Assembly (NCBI GenBank): GCA_947085825.1
Contig: CAMTXX010000026.1
Coordinates: forward strand, 1 to 22,947
Direction of reading: 5' to 3'
DNA length: 22,947 nt
From: JAOUFP01 sp947085825
GTDB lineage: Bacteria > Nitrospirota > Thermodesulfovibrionia > Thermodesulfovibrionales > UBA6898
The notes under the pieces were generated by a model. The model had not been told where the DNA came from, did no database searches, and saw nothing but the letters and a program-made list of their open reading frames with translations. Position numbers and translations under genes: made by a program. Positions 14,080-21,785 of this stretch are shown here, piece after piece; within the stretch, counting starts at the first letter, position 1; each line of letters begins with the position of its first letter.

Positions 14080-14841
14080 ATGATCCCCAAGTTTGTTATT
14101 TGCGGAGTTGAACATTCCGGCACAACCCTGTTATCTGATCTTTTCAGGCAAGTGCCCGAGCTGGATTCCGGTTTTGAAGTTGGACTTTTGCTTTGTGACA
14201 GCCCACGAGAGTTTCGTGAATTCGAGCCATTTTCATCAAATCTGAAAAGTGGATGGGGAGTTACAGGCGAGCAGTTTGACGATTTGTGCAATTCCGAAAC
14301 TTTTGAGGAGTTTTATGTGAAGCTTGGGCAGGCAAGCGCTGTTATAAACAAGTCCTGTGAGATTTTTGATAAGACGCCCCGGTATTTTATTGCCTTAGAT
14401 CGCTGCGTTGATAAAGTTCCATGCAAATTTATTGCGACATTCAAAGATCCTCGATCTATTGTTTTTTCTGACTTCCGCCGTGCAAAAACAAAAGATTTTT
14501 TTGCATGGTATAATGAGTATAAAACAAGGAAACTCCGTTACCTTTCTTCGATTTATAAACAATATATTTATGCGAACCAAGAATTACAGGATAGGGTATT
14601 ATGCGTGCGGTTAGAAGACATAGCGCTTGATACGAGAAAAACGCTTGAAAAGATTTTTCAACATGTCGGCTATGACTTCAAGCTGGAGTATCTTCTTTTG
14701 AAAAATCTTCGCTATCCTCATACAAAAGGAAACCATGTATCATCAAGAATACCGTTTGAGTATCTTGGGCGTTTCAACAAAAAGATATGCGATGCTATTG
14801 AACAGGACTTTTCTGAACTTAGCGAGTGGTTTTATAACTGA
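14080..14841 (+). CDS. Sulfotransferase (Sulfotransfer_3-like)
   Basis: A 253-residue PAPS-dependent sulfotransferase. The N-terminal strand-loop-helix FVICGVEHSGTTLLSDLF carries the 5'-phosphosulfate loop (HSGTT, residues 12-16). TFKDPRSIVFSDFRR (about 120-134) carries the 3'-phosphate-binding Arg and Ser. LCVRLEDIALDTRKTLEKIF is the usual following core. The C-terminus is complete. The likely acceptor is a glycan made by the neighbouring glycosyltransferases, but a small-molecule acceptor cannot be excluded. AAAGGA at 14065-14070 supports ATG 14080. The stop codon is inside the ribosome binding site of the next sulfotransferase gene, so the two are translationally linked. It is notably AT-rich: 14521-14580 has 18 G/C in 60. 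Confidence 0.85.
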   Translation: MIPKFVICGVEHSGTTLLSDLFRQVPELDSGFEVGLLLCDSPREFREFEPFSSNLKSGWGVTGEQFDDLCNSETFEEFYVKLGQASAVINKSCEIFDKTPRYFIALDRCVDKVPCKFIATFKDPRSIVFSDFRRAKTKDFFAWYNEYKTRKLRYLSSIYKQYIYANQELQDRVLCVRLEDIALDTRKTLEKIFQHVGYDFKLEYLLLKNLRYPHTKGNHVSSRIPFEYLGRFNKKICDAIEQDFSELSEWFYN

Positions 14842-14854
14842 GGAGAGATAATTT

Positions 14855-15655
14855 ATGGGTGTGCCGAAATTTATGTGTATTGGAGCGCAAAAGGCAGGAA
14901 CAACATGGCTCTATGCTATGCTCAAAAATAGCGACGAGATTAAATTCCCCTACAGAAAAGAGATTCATTTTTGGGATATGCCGAAATTTTATGATAAGGG
15001 TATTGACTGGTATAAATCCTTATTTGACGAAACGAGCATCTGTGGAGATATTACACCAGATTATGCGATCCTCTCAGAAGAACGGGTTTTAGAGATAAGA
15101 GAATTGAACCCAAAACTTCGCATAATTTTTATTCTGAGGAATCCTATCGAACGTGCATGGTCACTGTCTGTAATGGTACTTCGAAATCGAGTTAAAAAGG
15201 CTGTTGAAGAGATGCCTGACAGATGGTTTATTCGCGAATTTAATTCCGCCCCATCCCTAATGAGGGGCGATTATCTTATGACTATAAACAGATGGGAAAA
15301 AATATTTGATCGGGATAATTTGCTTCTTATGCGATATGAAGATATTGAAAGCGATCCAAAGGGTTTTCTTGAACGGTGTTGTGCCCATATCGGAGCACGC
15401 TTAAAATTCATTCAGGGCATTGGTAACGACAAACTTTACAAAAAAGTGCATAGCGGCGGAGGATACATTCTTCGTCCCCAGTTGTTTCCGGAGTTGCTGA
15501 GGATTTATGCTCCGAAAATTCGATCTCTTGAAAAAAAGCTTGGATGGGATTTGAGTCAATGGTATGAATATTCGTATGGAGATTTCGTAAAGACACTGAT
15601 AGCCGCCAAAGGCGAAAAGTTTGCGAGTATATATATTAGGGAGAGGAAAGGATAA
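14855..15655 (+). CDS. Sulfotransferase (heparan N-/O-sulfotransferase-like, Sulfotransfer_1)
   Basis: A 266-residue PAPS-dependent sulfotransferase resembling carbohydrate sulfotransferases. Motifs are IGAQKAGTTWLYAML (5'-phosphosulfate loop, about residues 9-23), KEIHFWDMPKFYDKGIDWY and GDITPDYAIL. They are followed by IIFILRNPIERAWSLSVM (3'-phosphate site, about 90-107) and LLLMRYEDIESDP. The GDITPDY and KE-HFWD segments are characteristic of the NDST/heparan group and its bacterial relatives, so a polysaccharide acceptor is likely. GAGGAGAGA (14839-14847) overlaps the previous stop and supports ATG 14855. It differs clearly in sequence from the sulfotransferases at 8622, 14080 and 20946, suggesting that each acts at a different position of the glycan. 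Confidence 0.88.
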   Translation: MGVPKFMCIGAQKAGTTWLYAMLKNSDEIKFPYRKEIHFWDMPKFYDKGIDWYKSLFDETSICGDITPDYAILSEERVLEIRELNPKLRIIFILRNPIERAWSLSVMVLRNRVKKAVEEMPDRWFIREFNSAPSLMRGDYLMTINRWEKIFDRDNLLLMRYEDIESDPKGFLERCCAHIGARLKFIQGIGNDKLYKKVHSGGGYILRPQLFPELLRIYAPKIRSLEKKLGWDLSQWYEYSYGDFVKTLIAAKGEKFASIYIRERKG

Positions 15656-15715
15656 TCTTATTATGTCTGCATCAGCAGATTTGTTCATGCATTGCAAAGA
15701 GTCTGAGTCATTTAC

Positions 15716-15744
15716 TTATCAAGATCATTTTAAATTCTTATAAT
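15716..15744 (+). promoter_or_regulatory. Candidate sigma70 promoter for the beta-helix gene
   Basis: TTATCA (15716-15721, 4 of 6 of the -35 consensus) is followed after 17 bp by a perfect -10 TATAAT (15739-15744). It lies 30 bp before the start of the secreted beta-helix gene. Confidence 0.5.
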
Positions 15745-15773
15745 ATAAAAGAGCGCTTTCATTGGGAGGCAAA

Positions 15774-17021
15774 ATGCATAAGCTGAATAAATTCATTATT
15801 GTATTGTGGTTAGGCTTTAGTTTGCTAATAATCACATATGATTTTTCGCTGGCGAATACCGCGTGTCAGTCGATAAAAGAAAGCGTTATAGACTTTTCAT
15901 TATTTTCACCATCTGGCGACGGCACACAGGATGACAGCACTAGGCTGCAGGATGCCATGGATTGCCTGGTGGAAAAAGCACGAAAAAGCGGCTCAAAAAG
16001 TGGTGTGATCAGTATTCCGCCGGGCAAGTTTCGACTGGATAAACGTGTTGCGTTAACAAGCAATAAAGGAACCTTGGATGGCATTGTCATAAAAGGCGCG
16101 GGGTCCGGCGCTACGGTCTTGCAATCAAATAATGATTCGGGATGTATTTATATTAATTTTTCGGATTACAGAACCGGCACACTTGAAATATCTGACATGC
16201 GGTTTGAAGCCCTTAAGCAGCATAGCGGCGCTGCCATTAAAGTTGCTCAACCTGCGAAGGGAAATCAGCACAGAAGAAATCTTGTGGTAAGCAACATTGA
16301 AATTTCCCATGCTGACGGAAGCGAAAACTATTTTGATTATGGTATTCACGCTTACGGCGTATGGCGACCGCTCATCAACAATGTTTTGATGACTGGTCCC
16401 TTCGGCCCTAAGGCAAAAAATGTTTATTCAACAACAACTTGCTTTCATCTTGAAGAAAGTTACTCGCCTGCTATTACAAATTCCTATTGTTGGTCGGCCC
16501 AGACAGGAGTACATATGTTGTCGAGGGCTGCGGATACCGGTCCGGAGGGATTGACCATCAGCAATTCTAAATTCGTAAAAACAAACATCGGGATAAATGT
16601 GGATGCAAGCACGAAGGAGCCTGAAGTATTTATCACTAACAATCACATAAACAGCAGGGTGAAAGGAATAGTCATAAAAAACAGGAAATTTGTTTTTATC
16701 GATAATAACCTGATGTATAACGTCGACAAGACAAATAGTAGTTATCAGGATATATTGATAACTAATTCCGAGAAGGTCTCTATTACTAACAACATTTTTC
16801 AGAATGCAAGCAAGAAAAAACATCAAAATCGAACAGCTATAATGTTGTCATCCGGAACTAAAGATAGCCGGATAAGCGGGAATATGTTTAATTCCGAAGG
16901 CACCGGCATATTTATCGAACGGGACTCTTTCAATAATAGTTTAAAGGATAATATTTTTTTTACAACATCAACTAATATAGATGATCAGGATACAAGCGGC
17001 AATAGGACAATCAAGGAATAG
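15774..17021 (+). CDS. Secreted right-handed beta-helix protein, pectate-lyase-like (Pectate_lyase_3 type)
   Basis: A 415-residue protein with an N-terminal signal peptide (basic MHKLNK, hydrophobic core, probable cleavage after SLA near residue 27). The start of the mature domain, DGTQDDSTRLQDAMD, followed by SGVISIPPGKFRLDKRV and IVIKGAGSGATVL, is the typical entry into a Pectate_lyase_3 beta-helix. The rest repeats short strands with Asn ladders (ISNSKF, ITNNHINSRVKGIVIKN, ITNNIFQNAS). It could be a polysaccharide lyase, hydrolase or epimerase, or a binding protein, acting outside the cytoplasm on the exported polymer. No catalytic residues can be assigned by eye. ATG 15774 follows GGGAGG (15764-15769). 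A TTG at 15762 would put the ribosome binding site inside the gene and is rejected. Confidence 0.82.
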   Translation: MHKLNKFIIVLWLGFSLLIITYDFSLANTACQSIKESVIDFSLFSPSGDGTQDDSTRLQDAMDCLVEKARKSGSKSGVISIPPGKFRLDKRVALTSNKGTLDGIVIKGAGSGATVLQSNNDSGCIYINFSDYRTGTLEISDMRFEALKQHSGAAIKVAQPAKGNQHRRNLVVSNIEISHADGSENYFDYGIHAYGVWRPLINNVLMTGPFGPKAKNVYSTTTCFHLEESYSPAITNSYCWSAQTGVHMLSRAADTGPEGLTISNSKFVKTNIGINVDASTKEPEVFITNNHINSRVKGIVIKNRKFVFIDNNLMYNVDKTNSSYQDILITNSEKVSITNNIFQNASKKKHQNRTAIMLSSGTKDSRISGNMFNSEGTGIFIERDSFNNSLKDNIFFTTSTNIDDQDTSGNRTIKE

Positions 17022-17033
17022 CAGCCAGTTGAG

Positions 17034-17044
17034 GCAAGAGGCTC
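17034..17044 (-). repeat. Possible degenerate IS-end-like repeat, inverted
   Basis: GCAAGAGGCTC is the inverse of GAGCCTCTTGC, which matches 10 of the first 11 bases of GAGGCTCTTGCAAAAGT. It faces the copy at 13929 across the two sulfotransferase genes and the beta-helix gene. The match is short. Confidence 0.3.
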
Positions 17045-17078
17045 CGATAGTGTATTAAAATGGAGGTGTTAGTTTGAC

Positions 17079-20000
17079 ATGTCAGATGAGATAAAAATAA
17101 ATACAGACTCGGAATCCATACCTCAGGTCAGAGGTTGTGTGGACGGGATTGCTTCAGGCATCATATTTGGCTGGATAGCCTCTGATGATACGAAATATAA
17201 ACCTGAGCTGGCAGTTTTATTAAACGGAAACTACATAGGCAATATTACTGCAGATATACTGCGTGCTGATGTTGGCGAACATTGTTTCGGATTTAAATAT
17301 GATCTTTCGTCTTATGAGTCATTAGATGGCGCTAAATTAGAGGTTAGAGATTTAAAGACAGATACATTATTGACAGGCTGTCCGATGCTGCTTAACCGTG
17401 ATTATGTCTTTGGAATATTTAACGGATTTTCAGGGATTGAGGGTTTTGGCTGGGCAGTGTCATCATTAGATGCCGGCATCCCATTGCTGGAAGTTATAGT
17501 GGATGGCATTGTCAGAGACACACGAATTTCATGGGAATCCCGACCTGACTTCAAAAGATTAGGACTTCCATGGCGACAGATTGGGTTCAGGTTGCGGTTG
17601 CCTGAAGATGCCCTTGATAGTAATGAACATGAGATATTGATTCGTAATAAGAAGAATCAACAACCGATTTATGGATGGAACAGGAAGTATCGGTTTAAAC
17701 TAAATCGCTACGCGGATGTAATAAGTCGTCATGCCTTTGCAGGTTGGATTCAGCTCAAAGAATATCCCGGTAAAATTCCATTGGATCTATATGTCAATGA
17801 CCAATTGGTAAGTTCTACAAAGGCAGAGTTCCCTCGATCTGATGTAGAAAAGATTTATGGAGCAGGCTGCGGTGGTTTTCATTTTAATATTCCAGATAGA
17901 ATAAAAAAACAATCCAATCAATTTTACCTTCAGTGCAGAATTGGGGGGACCAATATCCCGCTTTTTGATACTGACTTTCTTATTATGCCGAAATGGAGAC
18001 TGATACAAGAGGTTGAGCAAATTATCGCCTCTTTAAAGTCTCAGGATAATCCGAATTATAATATAATGACCAACATTTTACGATCATTCATAGGCGAAGC
18101 GCGAAAACAAGATGCTGCAATCTTCAAATCAAGCGGAGAAGATGTTGCAATACCAATACCAATACCAATACATAACAATATAGTAGATGTTATCGTGCCT
18201 GCCTATAAAGGAAAGCGGGAAACTATTGATTGCATCATGAGTGTAATTAGCGCTAAAGTCTCTGTTCCGTATGAATTAGTAGTTATTAATGATGAAAGTC
18301 CTGAACCTGAACTAACAGAAGAACTAAGGAAATTGTCTGAAAAACATGGTTTTACACTGCTTGAAAATGAAACGAATCTCGGTTTTGTCTCAACAGTAAA
18401 CAGAGGAATGAAATTGCACCGTGATCGTGACGTGGTCCTCCTTAATTCAGACACAATTGTGCCTTCTAATTGGATAGACAGACTGCGCCGCTCTGCCTAT
18501 TCTGCAAGCGCTATTGGAACAGTAACGCCCCTTTCCAATAGGGCAACCATCCTCAGCCTTCCAAAGACCCTATATGATAATGATATGCCTGAAGGTTTGA
18601 CTGTGCAGGATATGGATGACATCTGTTATTCAGTCAATAAGGATGTTGTTGTTGATATCCCTACTGCTGTTGGTTTTTGTATGTACATAAAGCGCGCAGC
18701 GATAAATGAAGTCGGTTATTTTGATGAGGAACGATTTGGAAAAGGCTATGGGGAAGAAAACGACTTTTGCATGAGGGCAAGCAGCTATGGGTGGCGCCAT
18801 GTGGCTGCGTGTGATATTTTTGTTCAACATCATGGTTCGGTATCCTTTCAGGGTGGAAAAGATGCACTGGTTAATAATAATCTCGGCATTCTCAACAGTA
18901 TGTATCCTGATTATCCAAAAAGGATTCAGGATTTCATCCGTCGTGACCCGCTTGCCCTGTACCGTTCACGTGTCAATATTGAGATTCTCATCCGCCAGGC
19001 AAAACGATATATGCTGTTTGTAGTGCATTCATGGGGAGGAGGCACCTTAAAGGCAGCTATGGATTTAGCCATGCAATTGTCTATTGAGGGAGAACAGGTT
19101 CTATTCTTTACTCAGAAAGATGGGAAACTCCTGTTATCAAGATTTGATGATGATTCTCTGATATGTGAATGGCCGGATGACACTGACTTTGATGCGATAG
19201 CGTATGAGTTAAGCAAGTTAAATATCCGGCATATCCATTTCCACCAGACAATAGGCTTCACAAAAAGGATATGGGATTTGCCGGAGATGCTTAAAGCGCC
19301 TTATGATGTTACCATTCACGACTATTTTTTTGCCTGTCCAAGGATTAACTTAGTTGACAACCGTGAGGTCTATTGCGGTCAACCTGAGGTGGCTATATGC
19401 GAAAACTGCGTCAAATATGCCGGCCTTGAAAAACATGTGCAATCAGTTTATAGGGAATTGGGTGAATCTGTTAACCGTTGGCGGGAATTCCATAAAGAGA
19501 GATTGTCCCGTGCGCGTATAATCTTTGTTCCAAGTAAAGATGCTGCCTCAAGAATCAGGCGTTATTTTGACCTGCCAAATATTGTGGTCAAACCTCATCC
19601 TGAGCCCTTACAGACTATTAAGATAAAGCCTCCGGTTAAAACAGATGGCATTCTGACAGTCGCTATGATAGGCGGGATAGGAGTGCATAAAGGTTATAAA
19701 CAGCTCCTCGAATGTGCCGGCTATGCGCATCAAAATAACCTGCCAATACATTTTGTTGTTATTGGTTACACTGCCGATGATAGCGCTTTTAGCGAATTCA
19801 GCAATGTGACCATTACAGGGGCATATGAACCAGAGGAGTTGCCGTCATTGATTAAGGCATATAACTGTTCAGCAGCCTTATTTCTAAATGTATGGCCTGA
19901 GACATTCAGCTATACCCTCTCAGAGGCATGGCAAGCCGGACTCTATCCAATAGCGTATGATATTGGCGCGCCTGCAGAGCGTATAAAGGAGGCAGGGGTT

Positions 20001-20183
20001 GGAATGGTAATCCCATTCTTATCTAATCCTGAAACAATCTTAAGGGCTGTCTCTAATAATGATCTCTTAAAAGGTATTAAGGAGCTCCGGATTGGAAATA
20101 ATTATCCGTGTATTCTTACAGATTACTATGAATTAGATAGTCATGAATCTGATAAAAAAATCTTTAAAATCAAAGGGAAATAG
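17079..20183 (+). CDS. Bifunctional GT2-GT4 glycosyltransferase with three N-terminal beta modules
   Basis: A 1034-residue protein. The first 310 residues contain three related beta-rich modules with a G-x-x-x-GW signature: IIFGWIASDDTKYKPELAVL (about 28), GFGWAVSSLDAGIPLLEV (about 120) and AFAGWIQLKEYPGKIPLDL (about 224), each ending in a (G)F-x-F strand. A linker with IPIPIPI (about 358-364) leads to a GT2 domain: VDVIVPAYKG, an NLGFVSTVNRG stretch, NSDT as DXD-like motif (about 461-464), and GYGEENDFCMRA. A GT4 domain fills the C-terminal third: VVHSWGGGTLKAAMDLA, the DYFFACPRINLVD region, MIGGIGVHKGYKQLLE and WPETFSYTLSEAWQAG. ATG 17079 is preceded by GGAGGTG (17062-17068). Both transferase domains look intact. 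The beta modules may hold the nascent chain, which is inference. Confidence 0.86.
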   Translation: MSDEIKINTDSESIPQVRGCVDGIASGIIFGWIASDDTKYKPELAVLLNGNYIGNITADILRADVGEHCFGFKYDLSSYESLDGAKLEVRDLKTDTLLTGCPMLLNRDYVFGIFNGFSGIEGFGWAVSSLDAGIPLLEVIVDGIVRDTRISWESRPDFKRLGLPWRQIGFRLRLPEDALDSNEHEILIRNKKNQQPIYGWNRKYRFKLNRYADVISRHAFAGWIQLKEYPGKIPLDLYVNDQLVSSTKAEFPRSDVEKIYGAGCGGFHFNIPDRIKKQSNQFYLQCRIGGTNIPLFDTDFLIMPKWRLIQEVEQIIASLKSQDNPNYNIMTNILRSFIGEARKQDAAIFKSSGEDVAIPIPIPIHNNIVDVIVPAYKGKRETIDCIMSVISAKVSVPYELVVINDESPEPELTEELRKLSEKHGFTLLENETNLGFVSTVNRGMKLHRDRDVVLLNSDTIVPSNWIDRLRRSAYSASAIGTVTPLSNRATILSLPKTLYDNDMPEGLTVQDMDDICYSVNKDVVVDIPTAVGFCMYIKRAAINEVGYFDEERFGKGYGEENDFCMRASSYGWRHVAACDIFVQHHGSVSFQGGKDALVNNNLGILNSMYPDYPKRIQDFIRRDPLALYRSRVNIEILIRQAKRYMLFVVHSWGGGTLKAAMDLAMQLSIEGEQVLFFTQKDGKLLLSRFDDDSLICEWPDDTDFDAIAYELSKLNIRHIHFHQTIGFTKRIWDLPEMLKAPYDVTIHDYFFACPRINLVDNREVYCGQPEVAICENCVKYAGLEKHVQSVYRELGESVNRWREFHKERLSRARIIFVPSKDAASRIRRYFDLPNIVVKPHPEPLQTIKIKPPVKTDGILTVAMIGGIGVHKGYKQLLECAGYAHQNNLPIHFVVIGYTADDSAFSEFSNVTITGAYEPEELPSLIKAYNCSAALFLNVWPETFSYTLSEAWQAGLYPIAYDIGAPAERIKEAGVGMVIPFLSNPETILRAVSNNDLLKGIKELRIGNNYPCILTDYYELDSHESDKKIFKIKGK
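18148..18171 (+). repeat. Hexanucleotide microsatellite (CAATAC)4
   Basis: Four perfect copies of CAATAC run in frame in the linker between the beta modules and the GT2 domain, encoding alternating Ile and Pro. A change in copy number would alter linker length without shifting the frame. Confidence 0.9.
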
Positions 20184-20188
20184 TAGAA

Positions 20189-20938
20189 ATGCCAATACAA
20201 CTTACTAAAGGGCTTATCAATACGATGAGGTCTCTCGGTGTGTCCACGGCTCTTGGGCATGGCACGATTCTTCCTGATGATATGGTATTAGAGCCTCCTT
20301 GCAGCCTGAAATTGATGCAGATTCAGCATTCCTTGCATATGGGCGCATTTAGCTATGCAGTCAGCGGATTCTATTTTGGATGCCGCATAGGTCGCTACTG
20401 CTCATTTGCAGAGAATGTTCAGATCGGACGACATCCTCACCCAATGCATTATTTCAGCACATCCCCTTTCTTCTACTGGGTTTACGATGATATACTAAAT
20501 CAGCATTTTCCTCCAGAGGCAGATATTGCGCCACTCCGTGATTTTAAAAGAAACTCTCCACATGCTGTTGCGAAGATGACCATGATTGGCAATGATGTAT
20601 GGATTGGAGATGGAGCCTTTATCCTTCCTGGCGTTAAGATTGGAAATGGGGCAGCAATTGCAGCAAGATCTGTTGTTACCAAAGATGTTCCGCCATATGC
20701 ATTAGTTGCAGGGGTGCCTGCAAAGGTCATAAGGTACAGATTTCAGGAAGATCAAATAGAAGCGCTCCTGGCATCAAGGTGGTGGGAATTTGCACCGTGG
20801 CAACTTAAAGGAGCCACTGTAGACGATATCCCGGCTTTCCTCGAATTCATCGCGAAGCTCAGATCCTCGGGTGAAAGCGCCTATACGCCGGAGCAAATTA
20901 AACTTGGCGATTTGGTAGACGACGAAATAAACAATTGA
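20189..20938 (+). CDS. CatB/Vat-type O-acetyltransferase, left-handed beta-helix
   Basis: A 249-residue acetyl-CoA-dependent O-acetyltransferase of the xenobiotic/CatB group. Hexapeptide-repeat coils include IGRYCSFAENVQIGRHPHPM (about residues 67-86), which holds the catalytic His region followed by FSTSPFFY. The later coils are IGNDVWIGDGAFILPGVKIG, AAIAARSVVTKDVPPYALVAG and the PAKVIRYRF end motif. In a polysaccharide locus the acceptor is most likely a sugar hydroxyl. It starts 5 bp after the previous stop, with AAAGGGA just upstream, so it is co-transcribed. The last part of the gene (from about 20820) is more GC-rich than the first, which is where the composition of the window begins to change. 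Confidence 0.88.
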   Translation: MPIQLTKGLINTMRSLGVSTALGHGTILPDDMVLEPPCSLKLMQIQHSLHMGAFSYAVSGFYFGCRIGRYCSFAENVQIGRHPHPMHYFSTSPFFYWVYDDILNQHFPPEADIAPLRDFKRNSPHAVAKMTMIGNDVWIGDGAFILPGVKIGNGAAIAARSVVTKDVPPYALVAGVPAKVIRYRFQEDQIEALLASRWWEFAPWQLKGATVDDIPAFLEFIAKLRSSGESAYTPEQIKLGDLVDDEINN

Positions 20939-20945
20939 GGTTGAT

Positions 20946-21755
20946 TTGAAAGTCTTTTTTTTGCATATTCCCAAGACGGCTGGGCAATCGGTTCACGCTG
21001 CACTCGTCAATGCCTTCGGCAAGGAAGCAGTGTGCCCTGCCCGCGTTAACGATCAGTTGCGGCGGATGTCGATTATAGAACTAAACCGCTACCAGGTCTT
21101 CTCGGGGCACTTTGACTGGTCTCTGCTGGACTGCATCAAGGGGCCCAAATATGTGTTCACCATTCTGCGCGAGCCGATGGACAGGATTCTTTCTTTTTAC
21201 TTCTTTCTACGCGATCAGGCAGAAAACTTACCGGCACAAAAGCGGGACAAGCCGGAACACCAAGGGCTGAAAGCAGCGTTTGAACTTAGTCCGAGAGATT
21301 ATTTTCTCGGGAGCGCTCCCCACCTTCGCCGCTTCCTCGATGACCACTATGATAACTTCTATACGTATTACTTCGCTGGGAGGCGCTATGAGAGCAGGGG
21401 AGAGATGGTCGGACTGATCAAGCGGGGCGAGTTGTCGCACCAGCATGTCCTGCAGATGGCCAAGGACAACCTCTCCCTCTTGGACGACGTTTTCACGGTG
21501 GACAACATGAGGGATGTCTTTTCCGCCATTCGTGCGATCAGCGGAAAGGATCTCATGAATGACGACAGGTACCGGGTGAACGTGAACACCAAGGTGGCCG
21601 CCGAGGACAGGCGAGCGCGGATTCAGGCGCTCGGCGCCGACGCGGCAACGATGGCGCGACTGCATGAGTATTGTTCGCTCGATGATGAATTGTGGAAGCT
21701 GTTCGTGAAGAAATTGATTCCAGTTAGACCTCAAGCTGTCGCCGGCGCTGTGTAG
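20946..21755 (+). CDS. Sulfotransferase (Sulfotransfer_2 family)
   Basis: A 269-residue PAPS-dependent sulfotransferase. The 5'-phosphosulfate loop is FFLHIPKTAGQSVHAAL (HIPKTAGQS at residues 7-15) and the 3'-phosphate site is in VFTILREPMDRILSFYFF (about 70-87). The C-terminal part (LSLLDDVFTVDNMRDVFSAI) matches the family pattern. The start is TTG 20946: the homology begins immediately after it and GAGG (20937-20940) is five bases upstream, overlapping the previous stop. It belongs to the same family as the sulfotransferase at 8622 but is much more GC-rich; 21601-21660 has 45 G/C in 60. That suggests a different origin. A sugar acceptor in the exported polysaccharide is likely but not proven. 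Confidence 0.86.
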   Translation: MKVFFLHIPKTAGQSVHAALVNAFGKEAVCPARVNDQLRRMSIIELNRYQVFSGHFDWSLLDCIKGPKYVFTILREPMDRILSFYFFLRDQAENLPAQKRDKPEHQGLKAAFELSPRDYFLGSAPHLRRFLDDHYDNFYTYYFAGRRYESRGEMVGLIKRGELSHQHVLQMAKDNLSLLDDVFTVDNMRDVFSAIRAISGKDLMNDDRYRVNVNTKVAAEDRRARIQALGADAATMARLHEYCSLDDELWKLFVKKLIPVRPQAVAGAV

Positions 21756-21785
21756 CGTCAAATAAACTTTTTGGAGAATTGGGGA

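Noticed and set aside
17029..17058. Promoter TTGAGG-18 bp-TATTAA ahead of the GT2-GT4 gene
   Set aside because: Both boxes are weak and the spacing is long; it is not better than chance in this AT-rich stretch.
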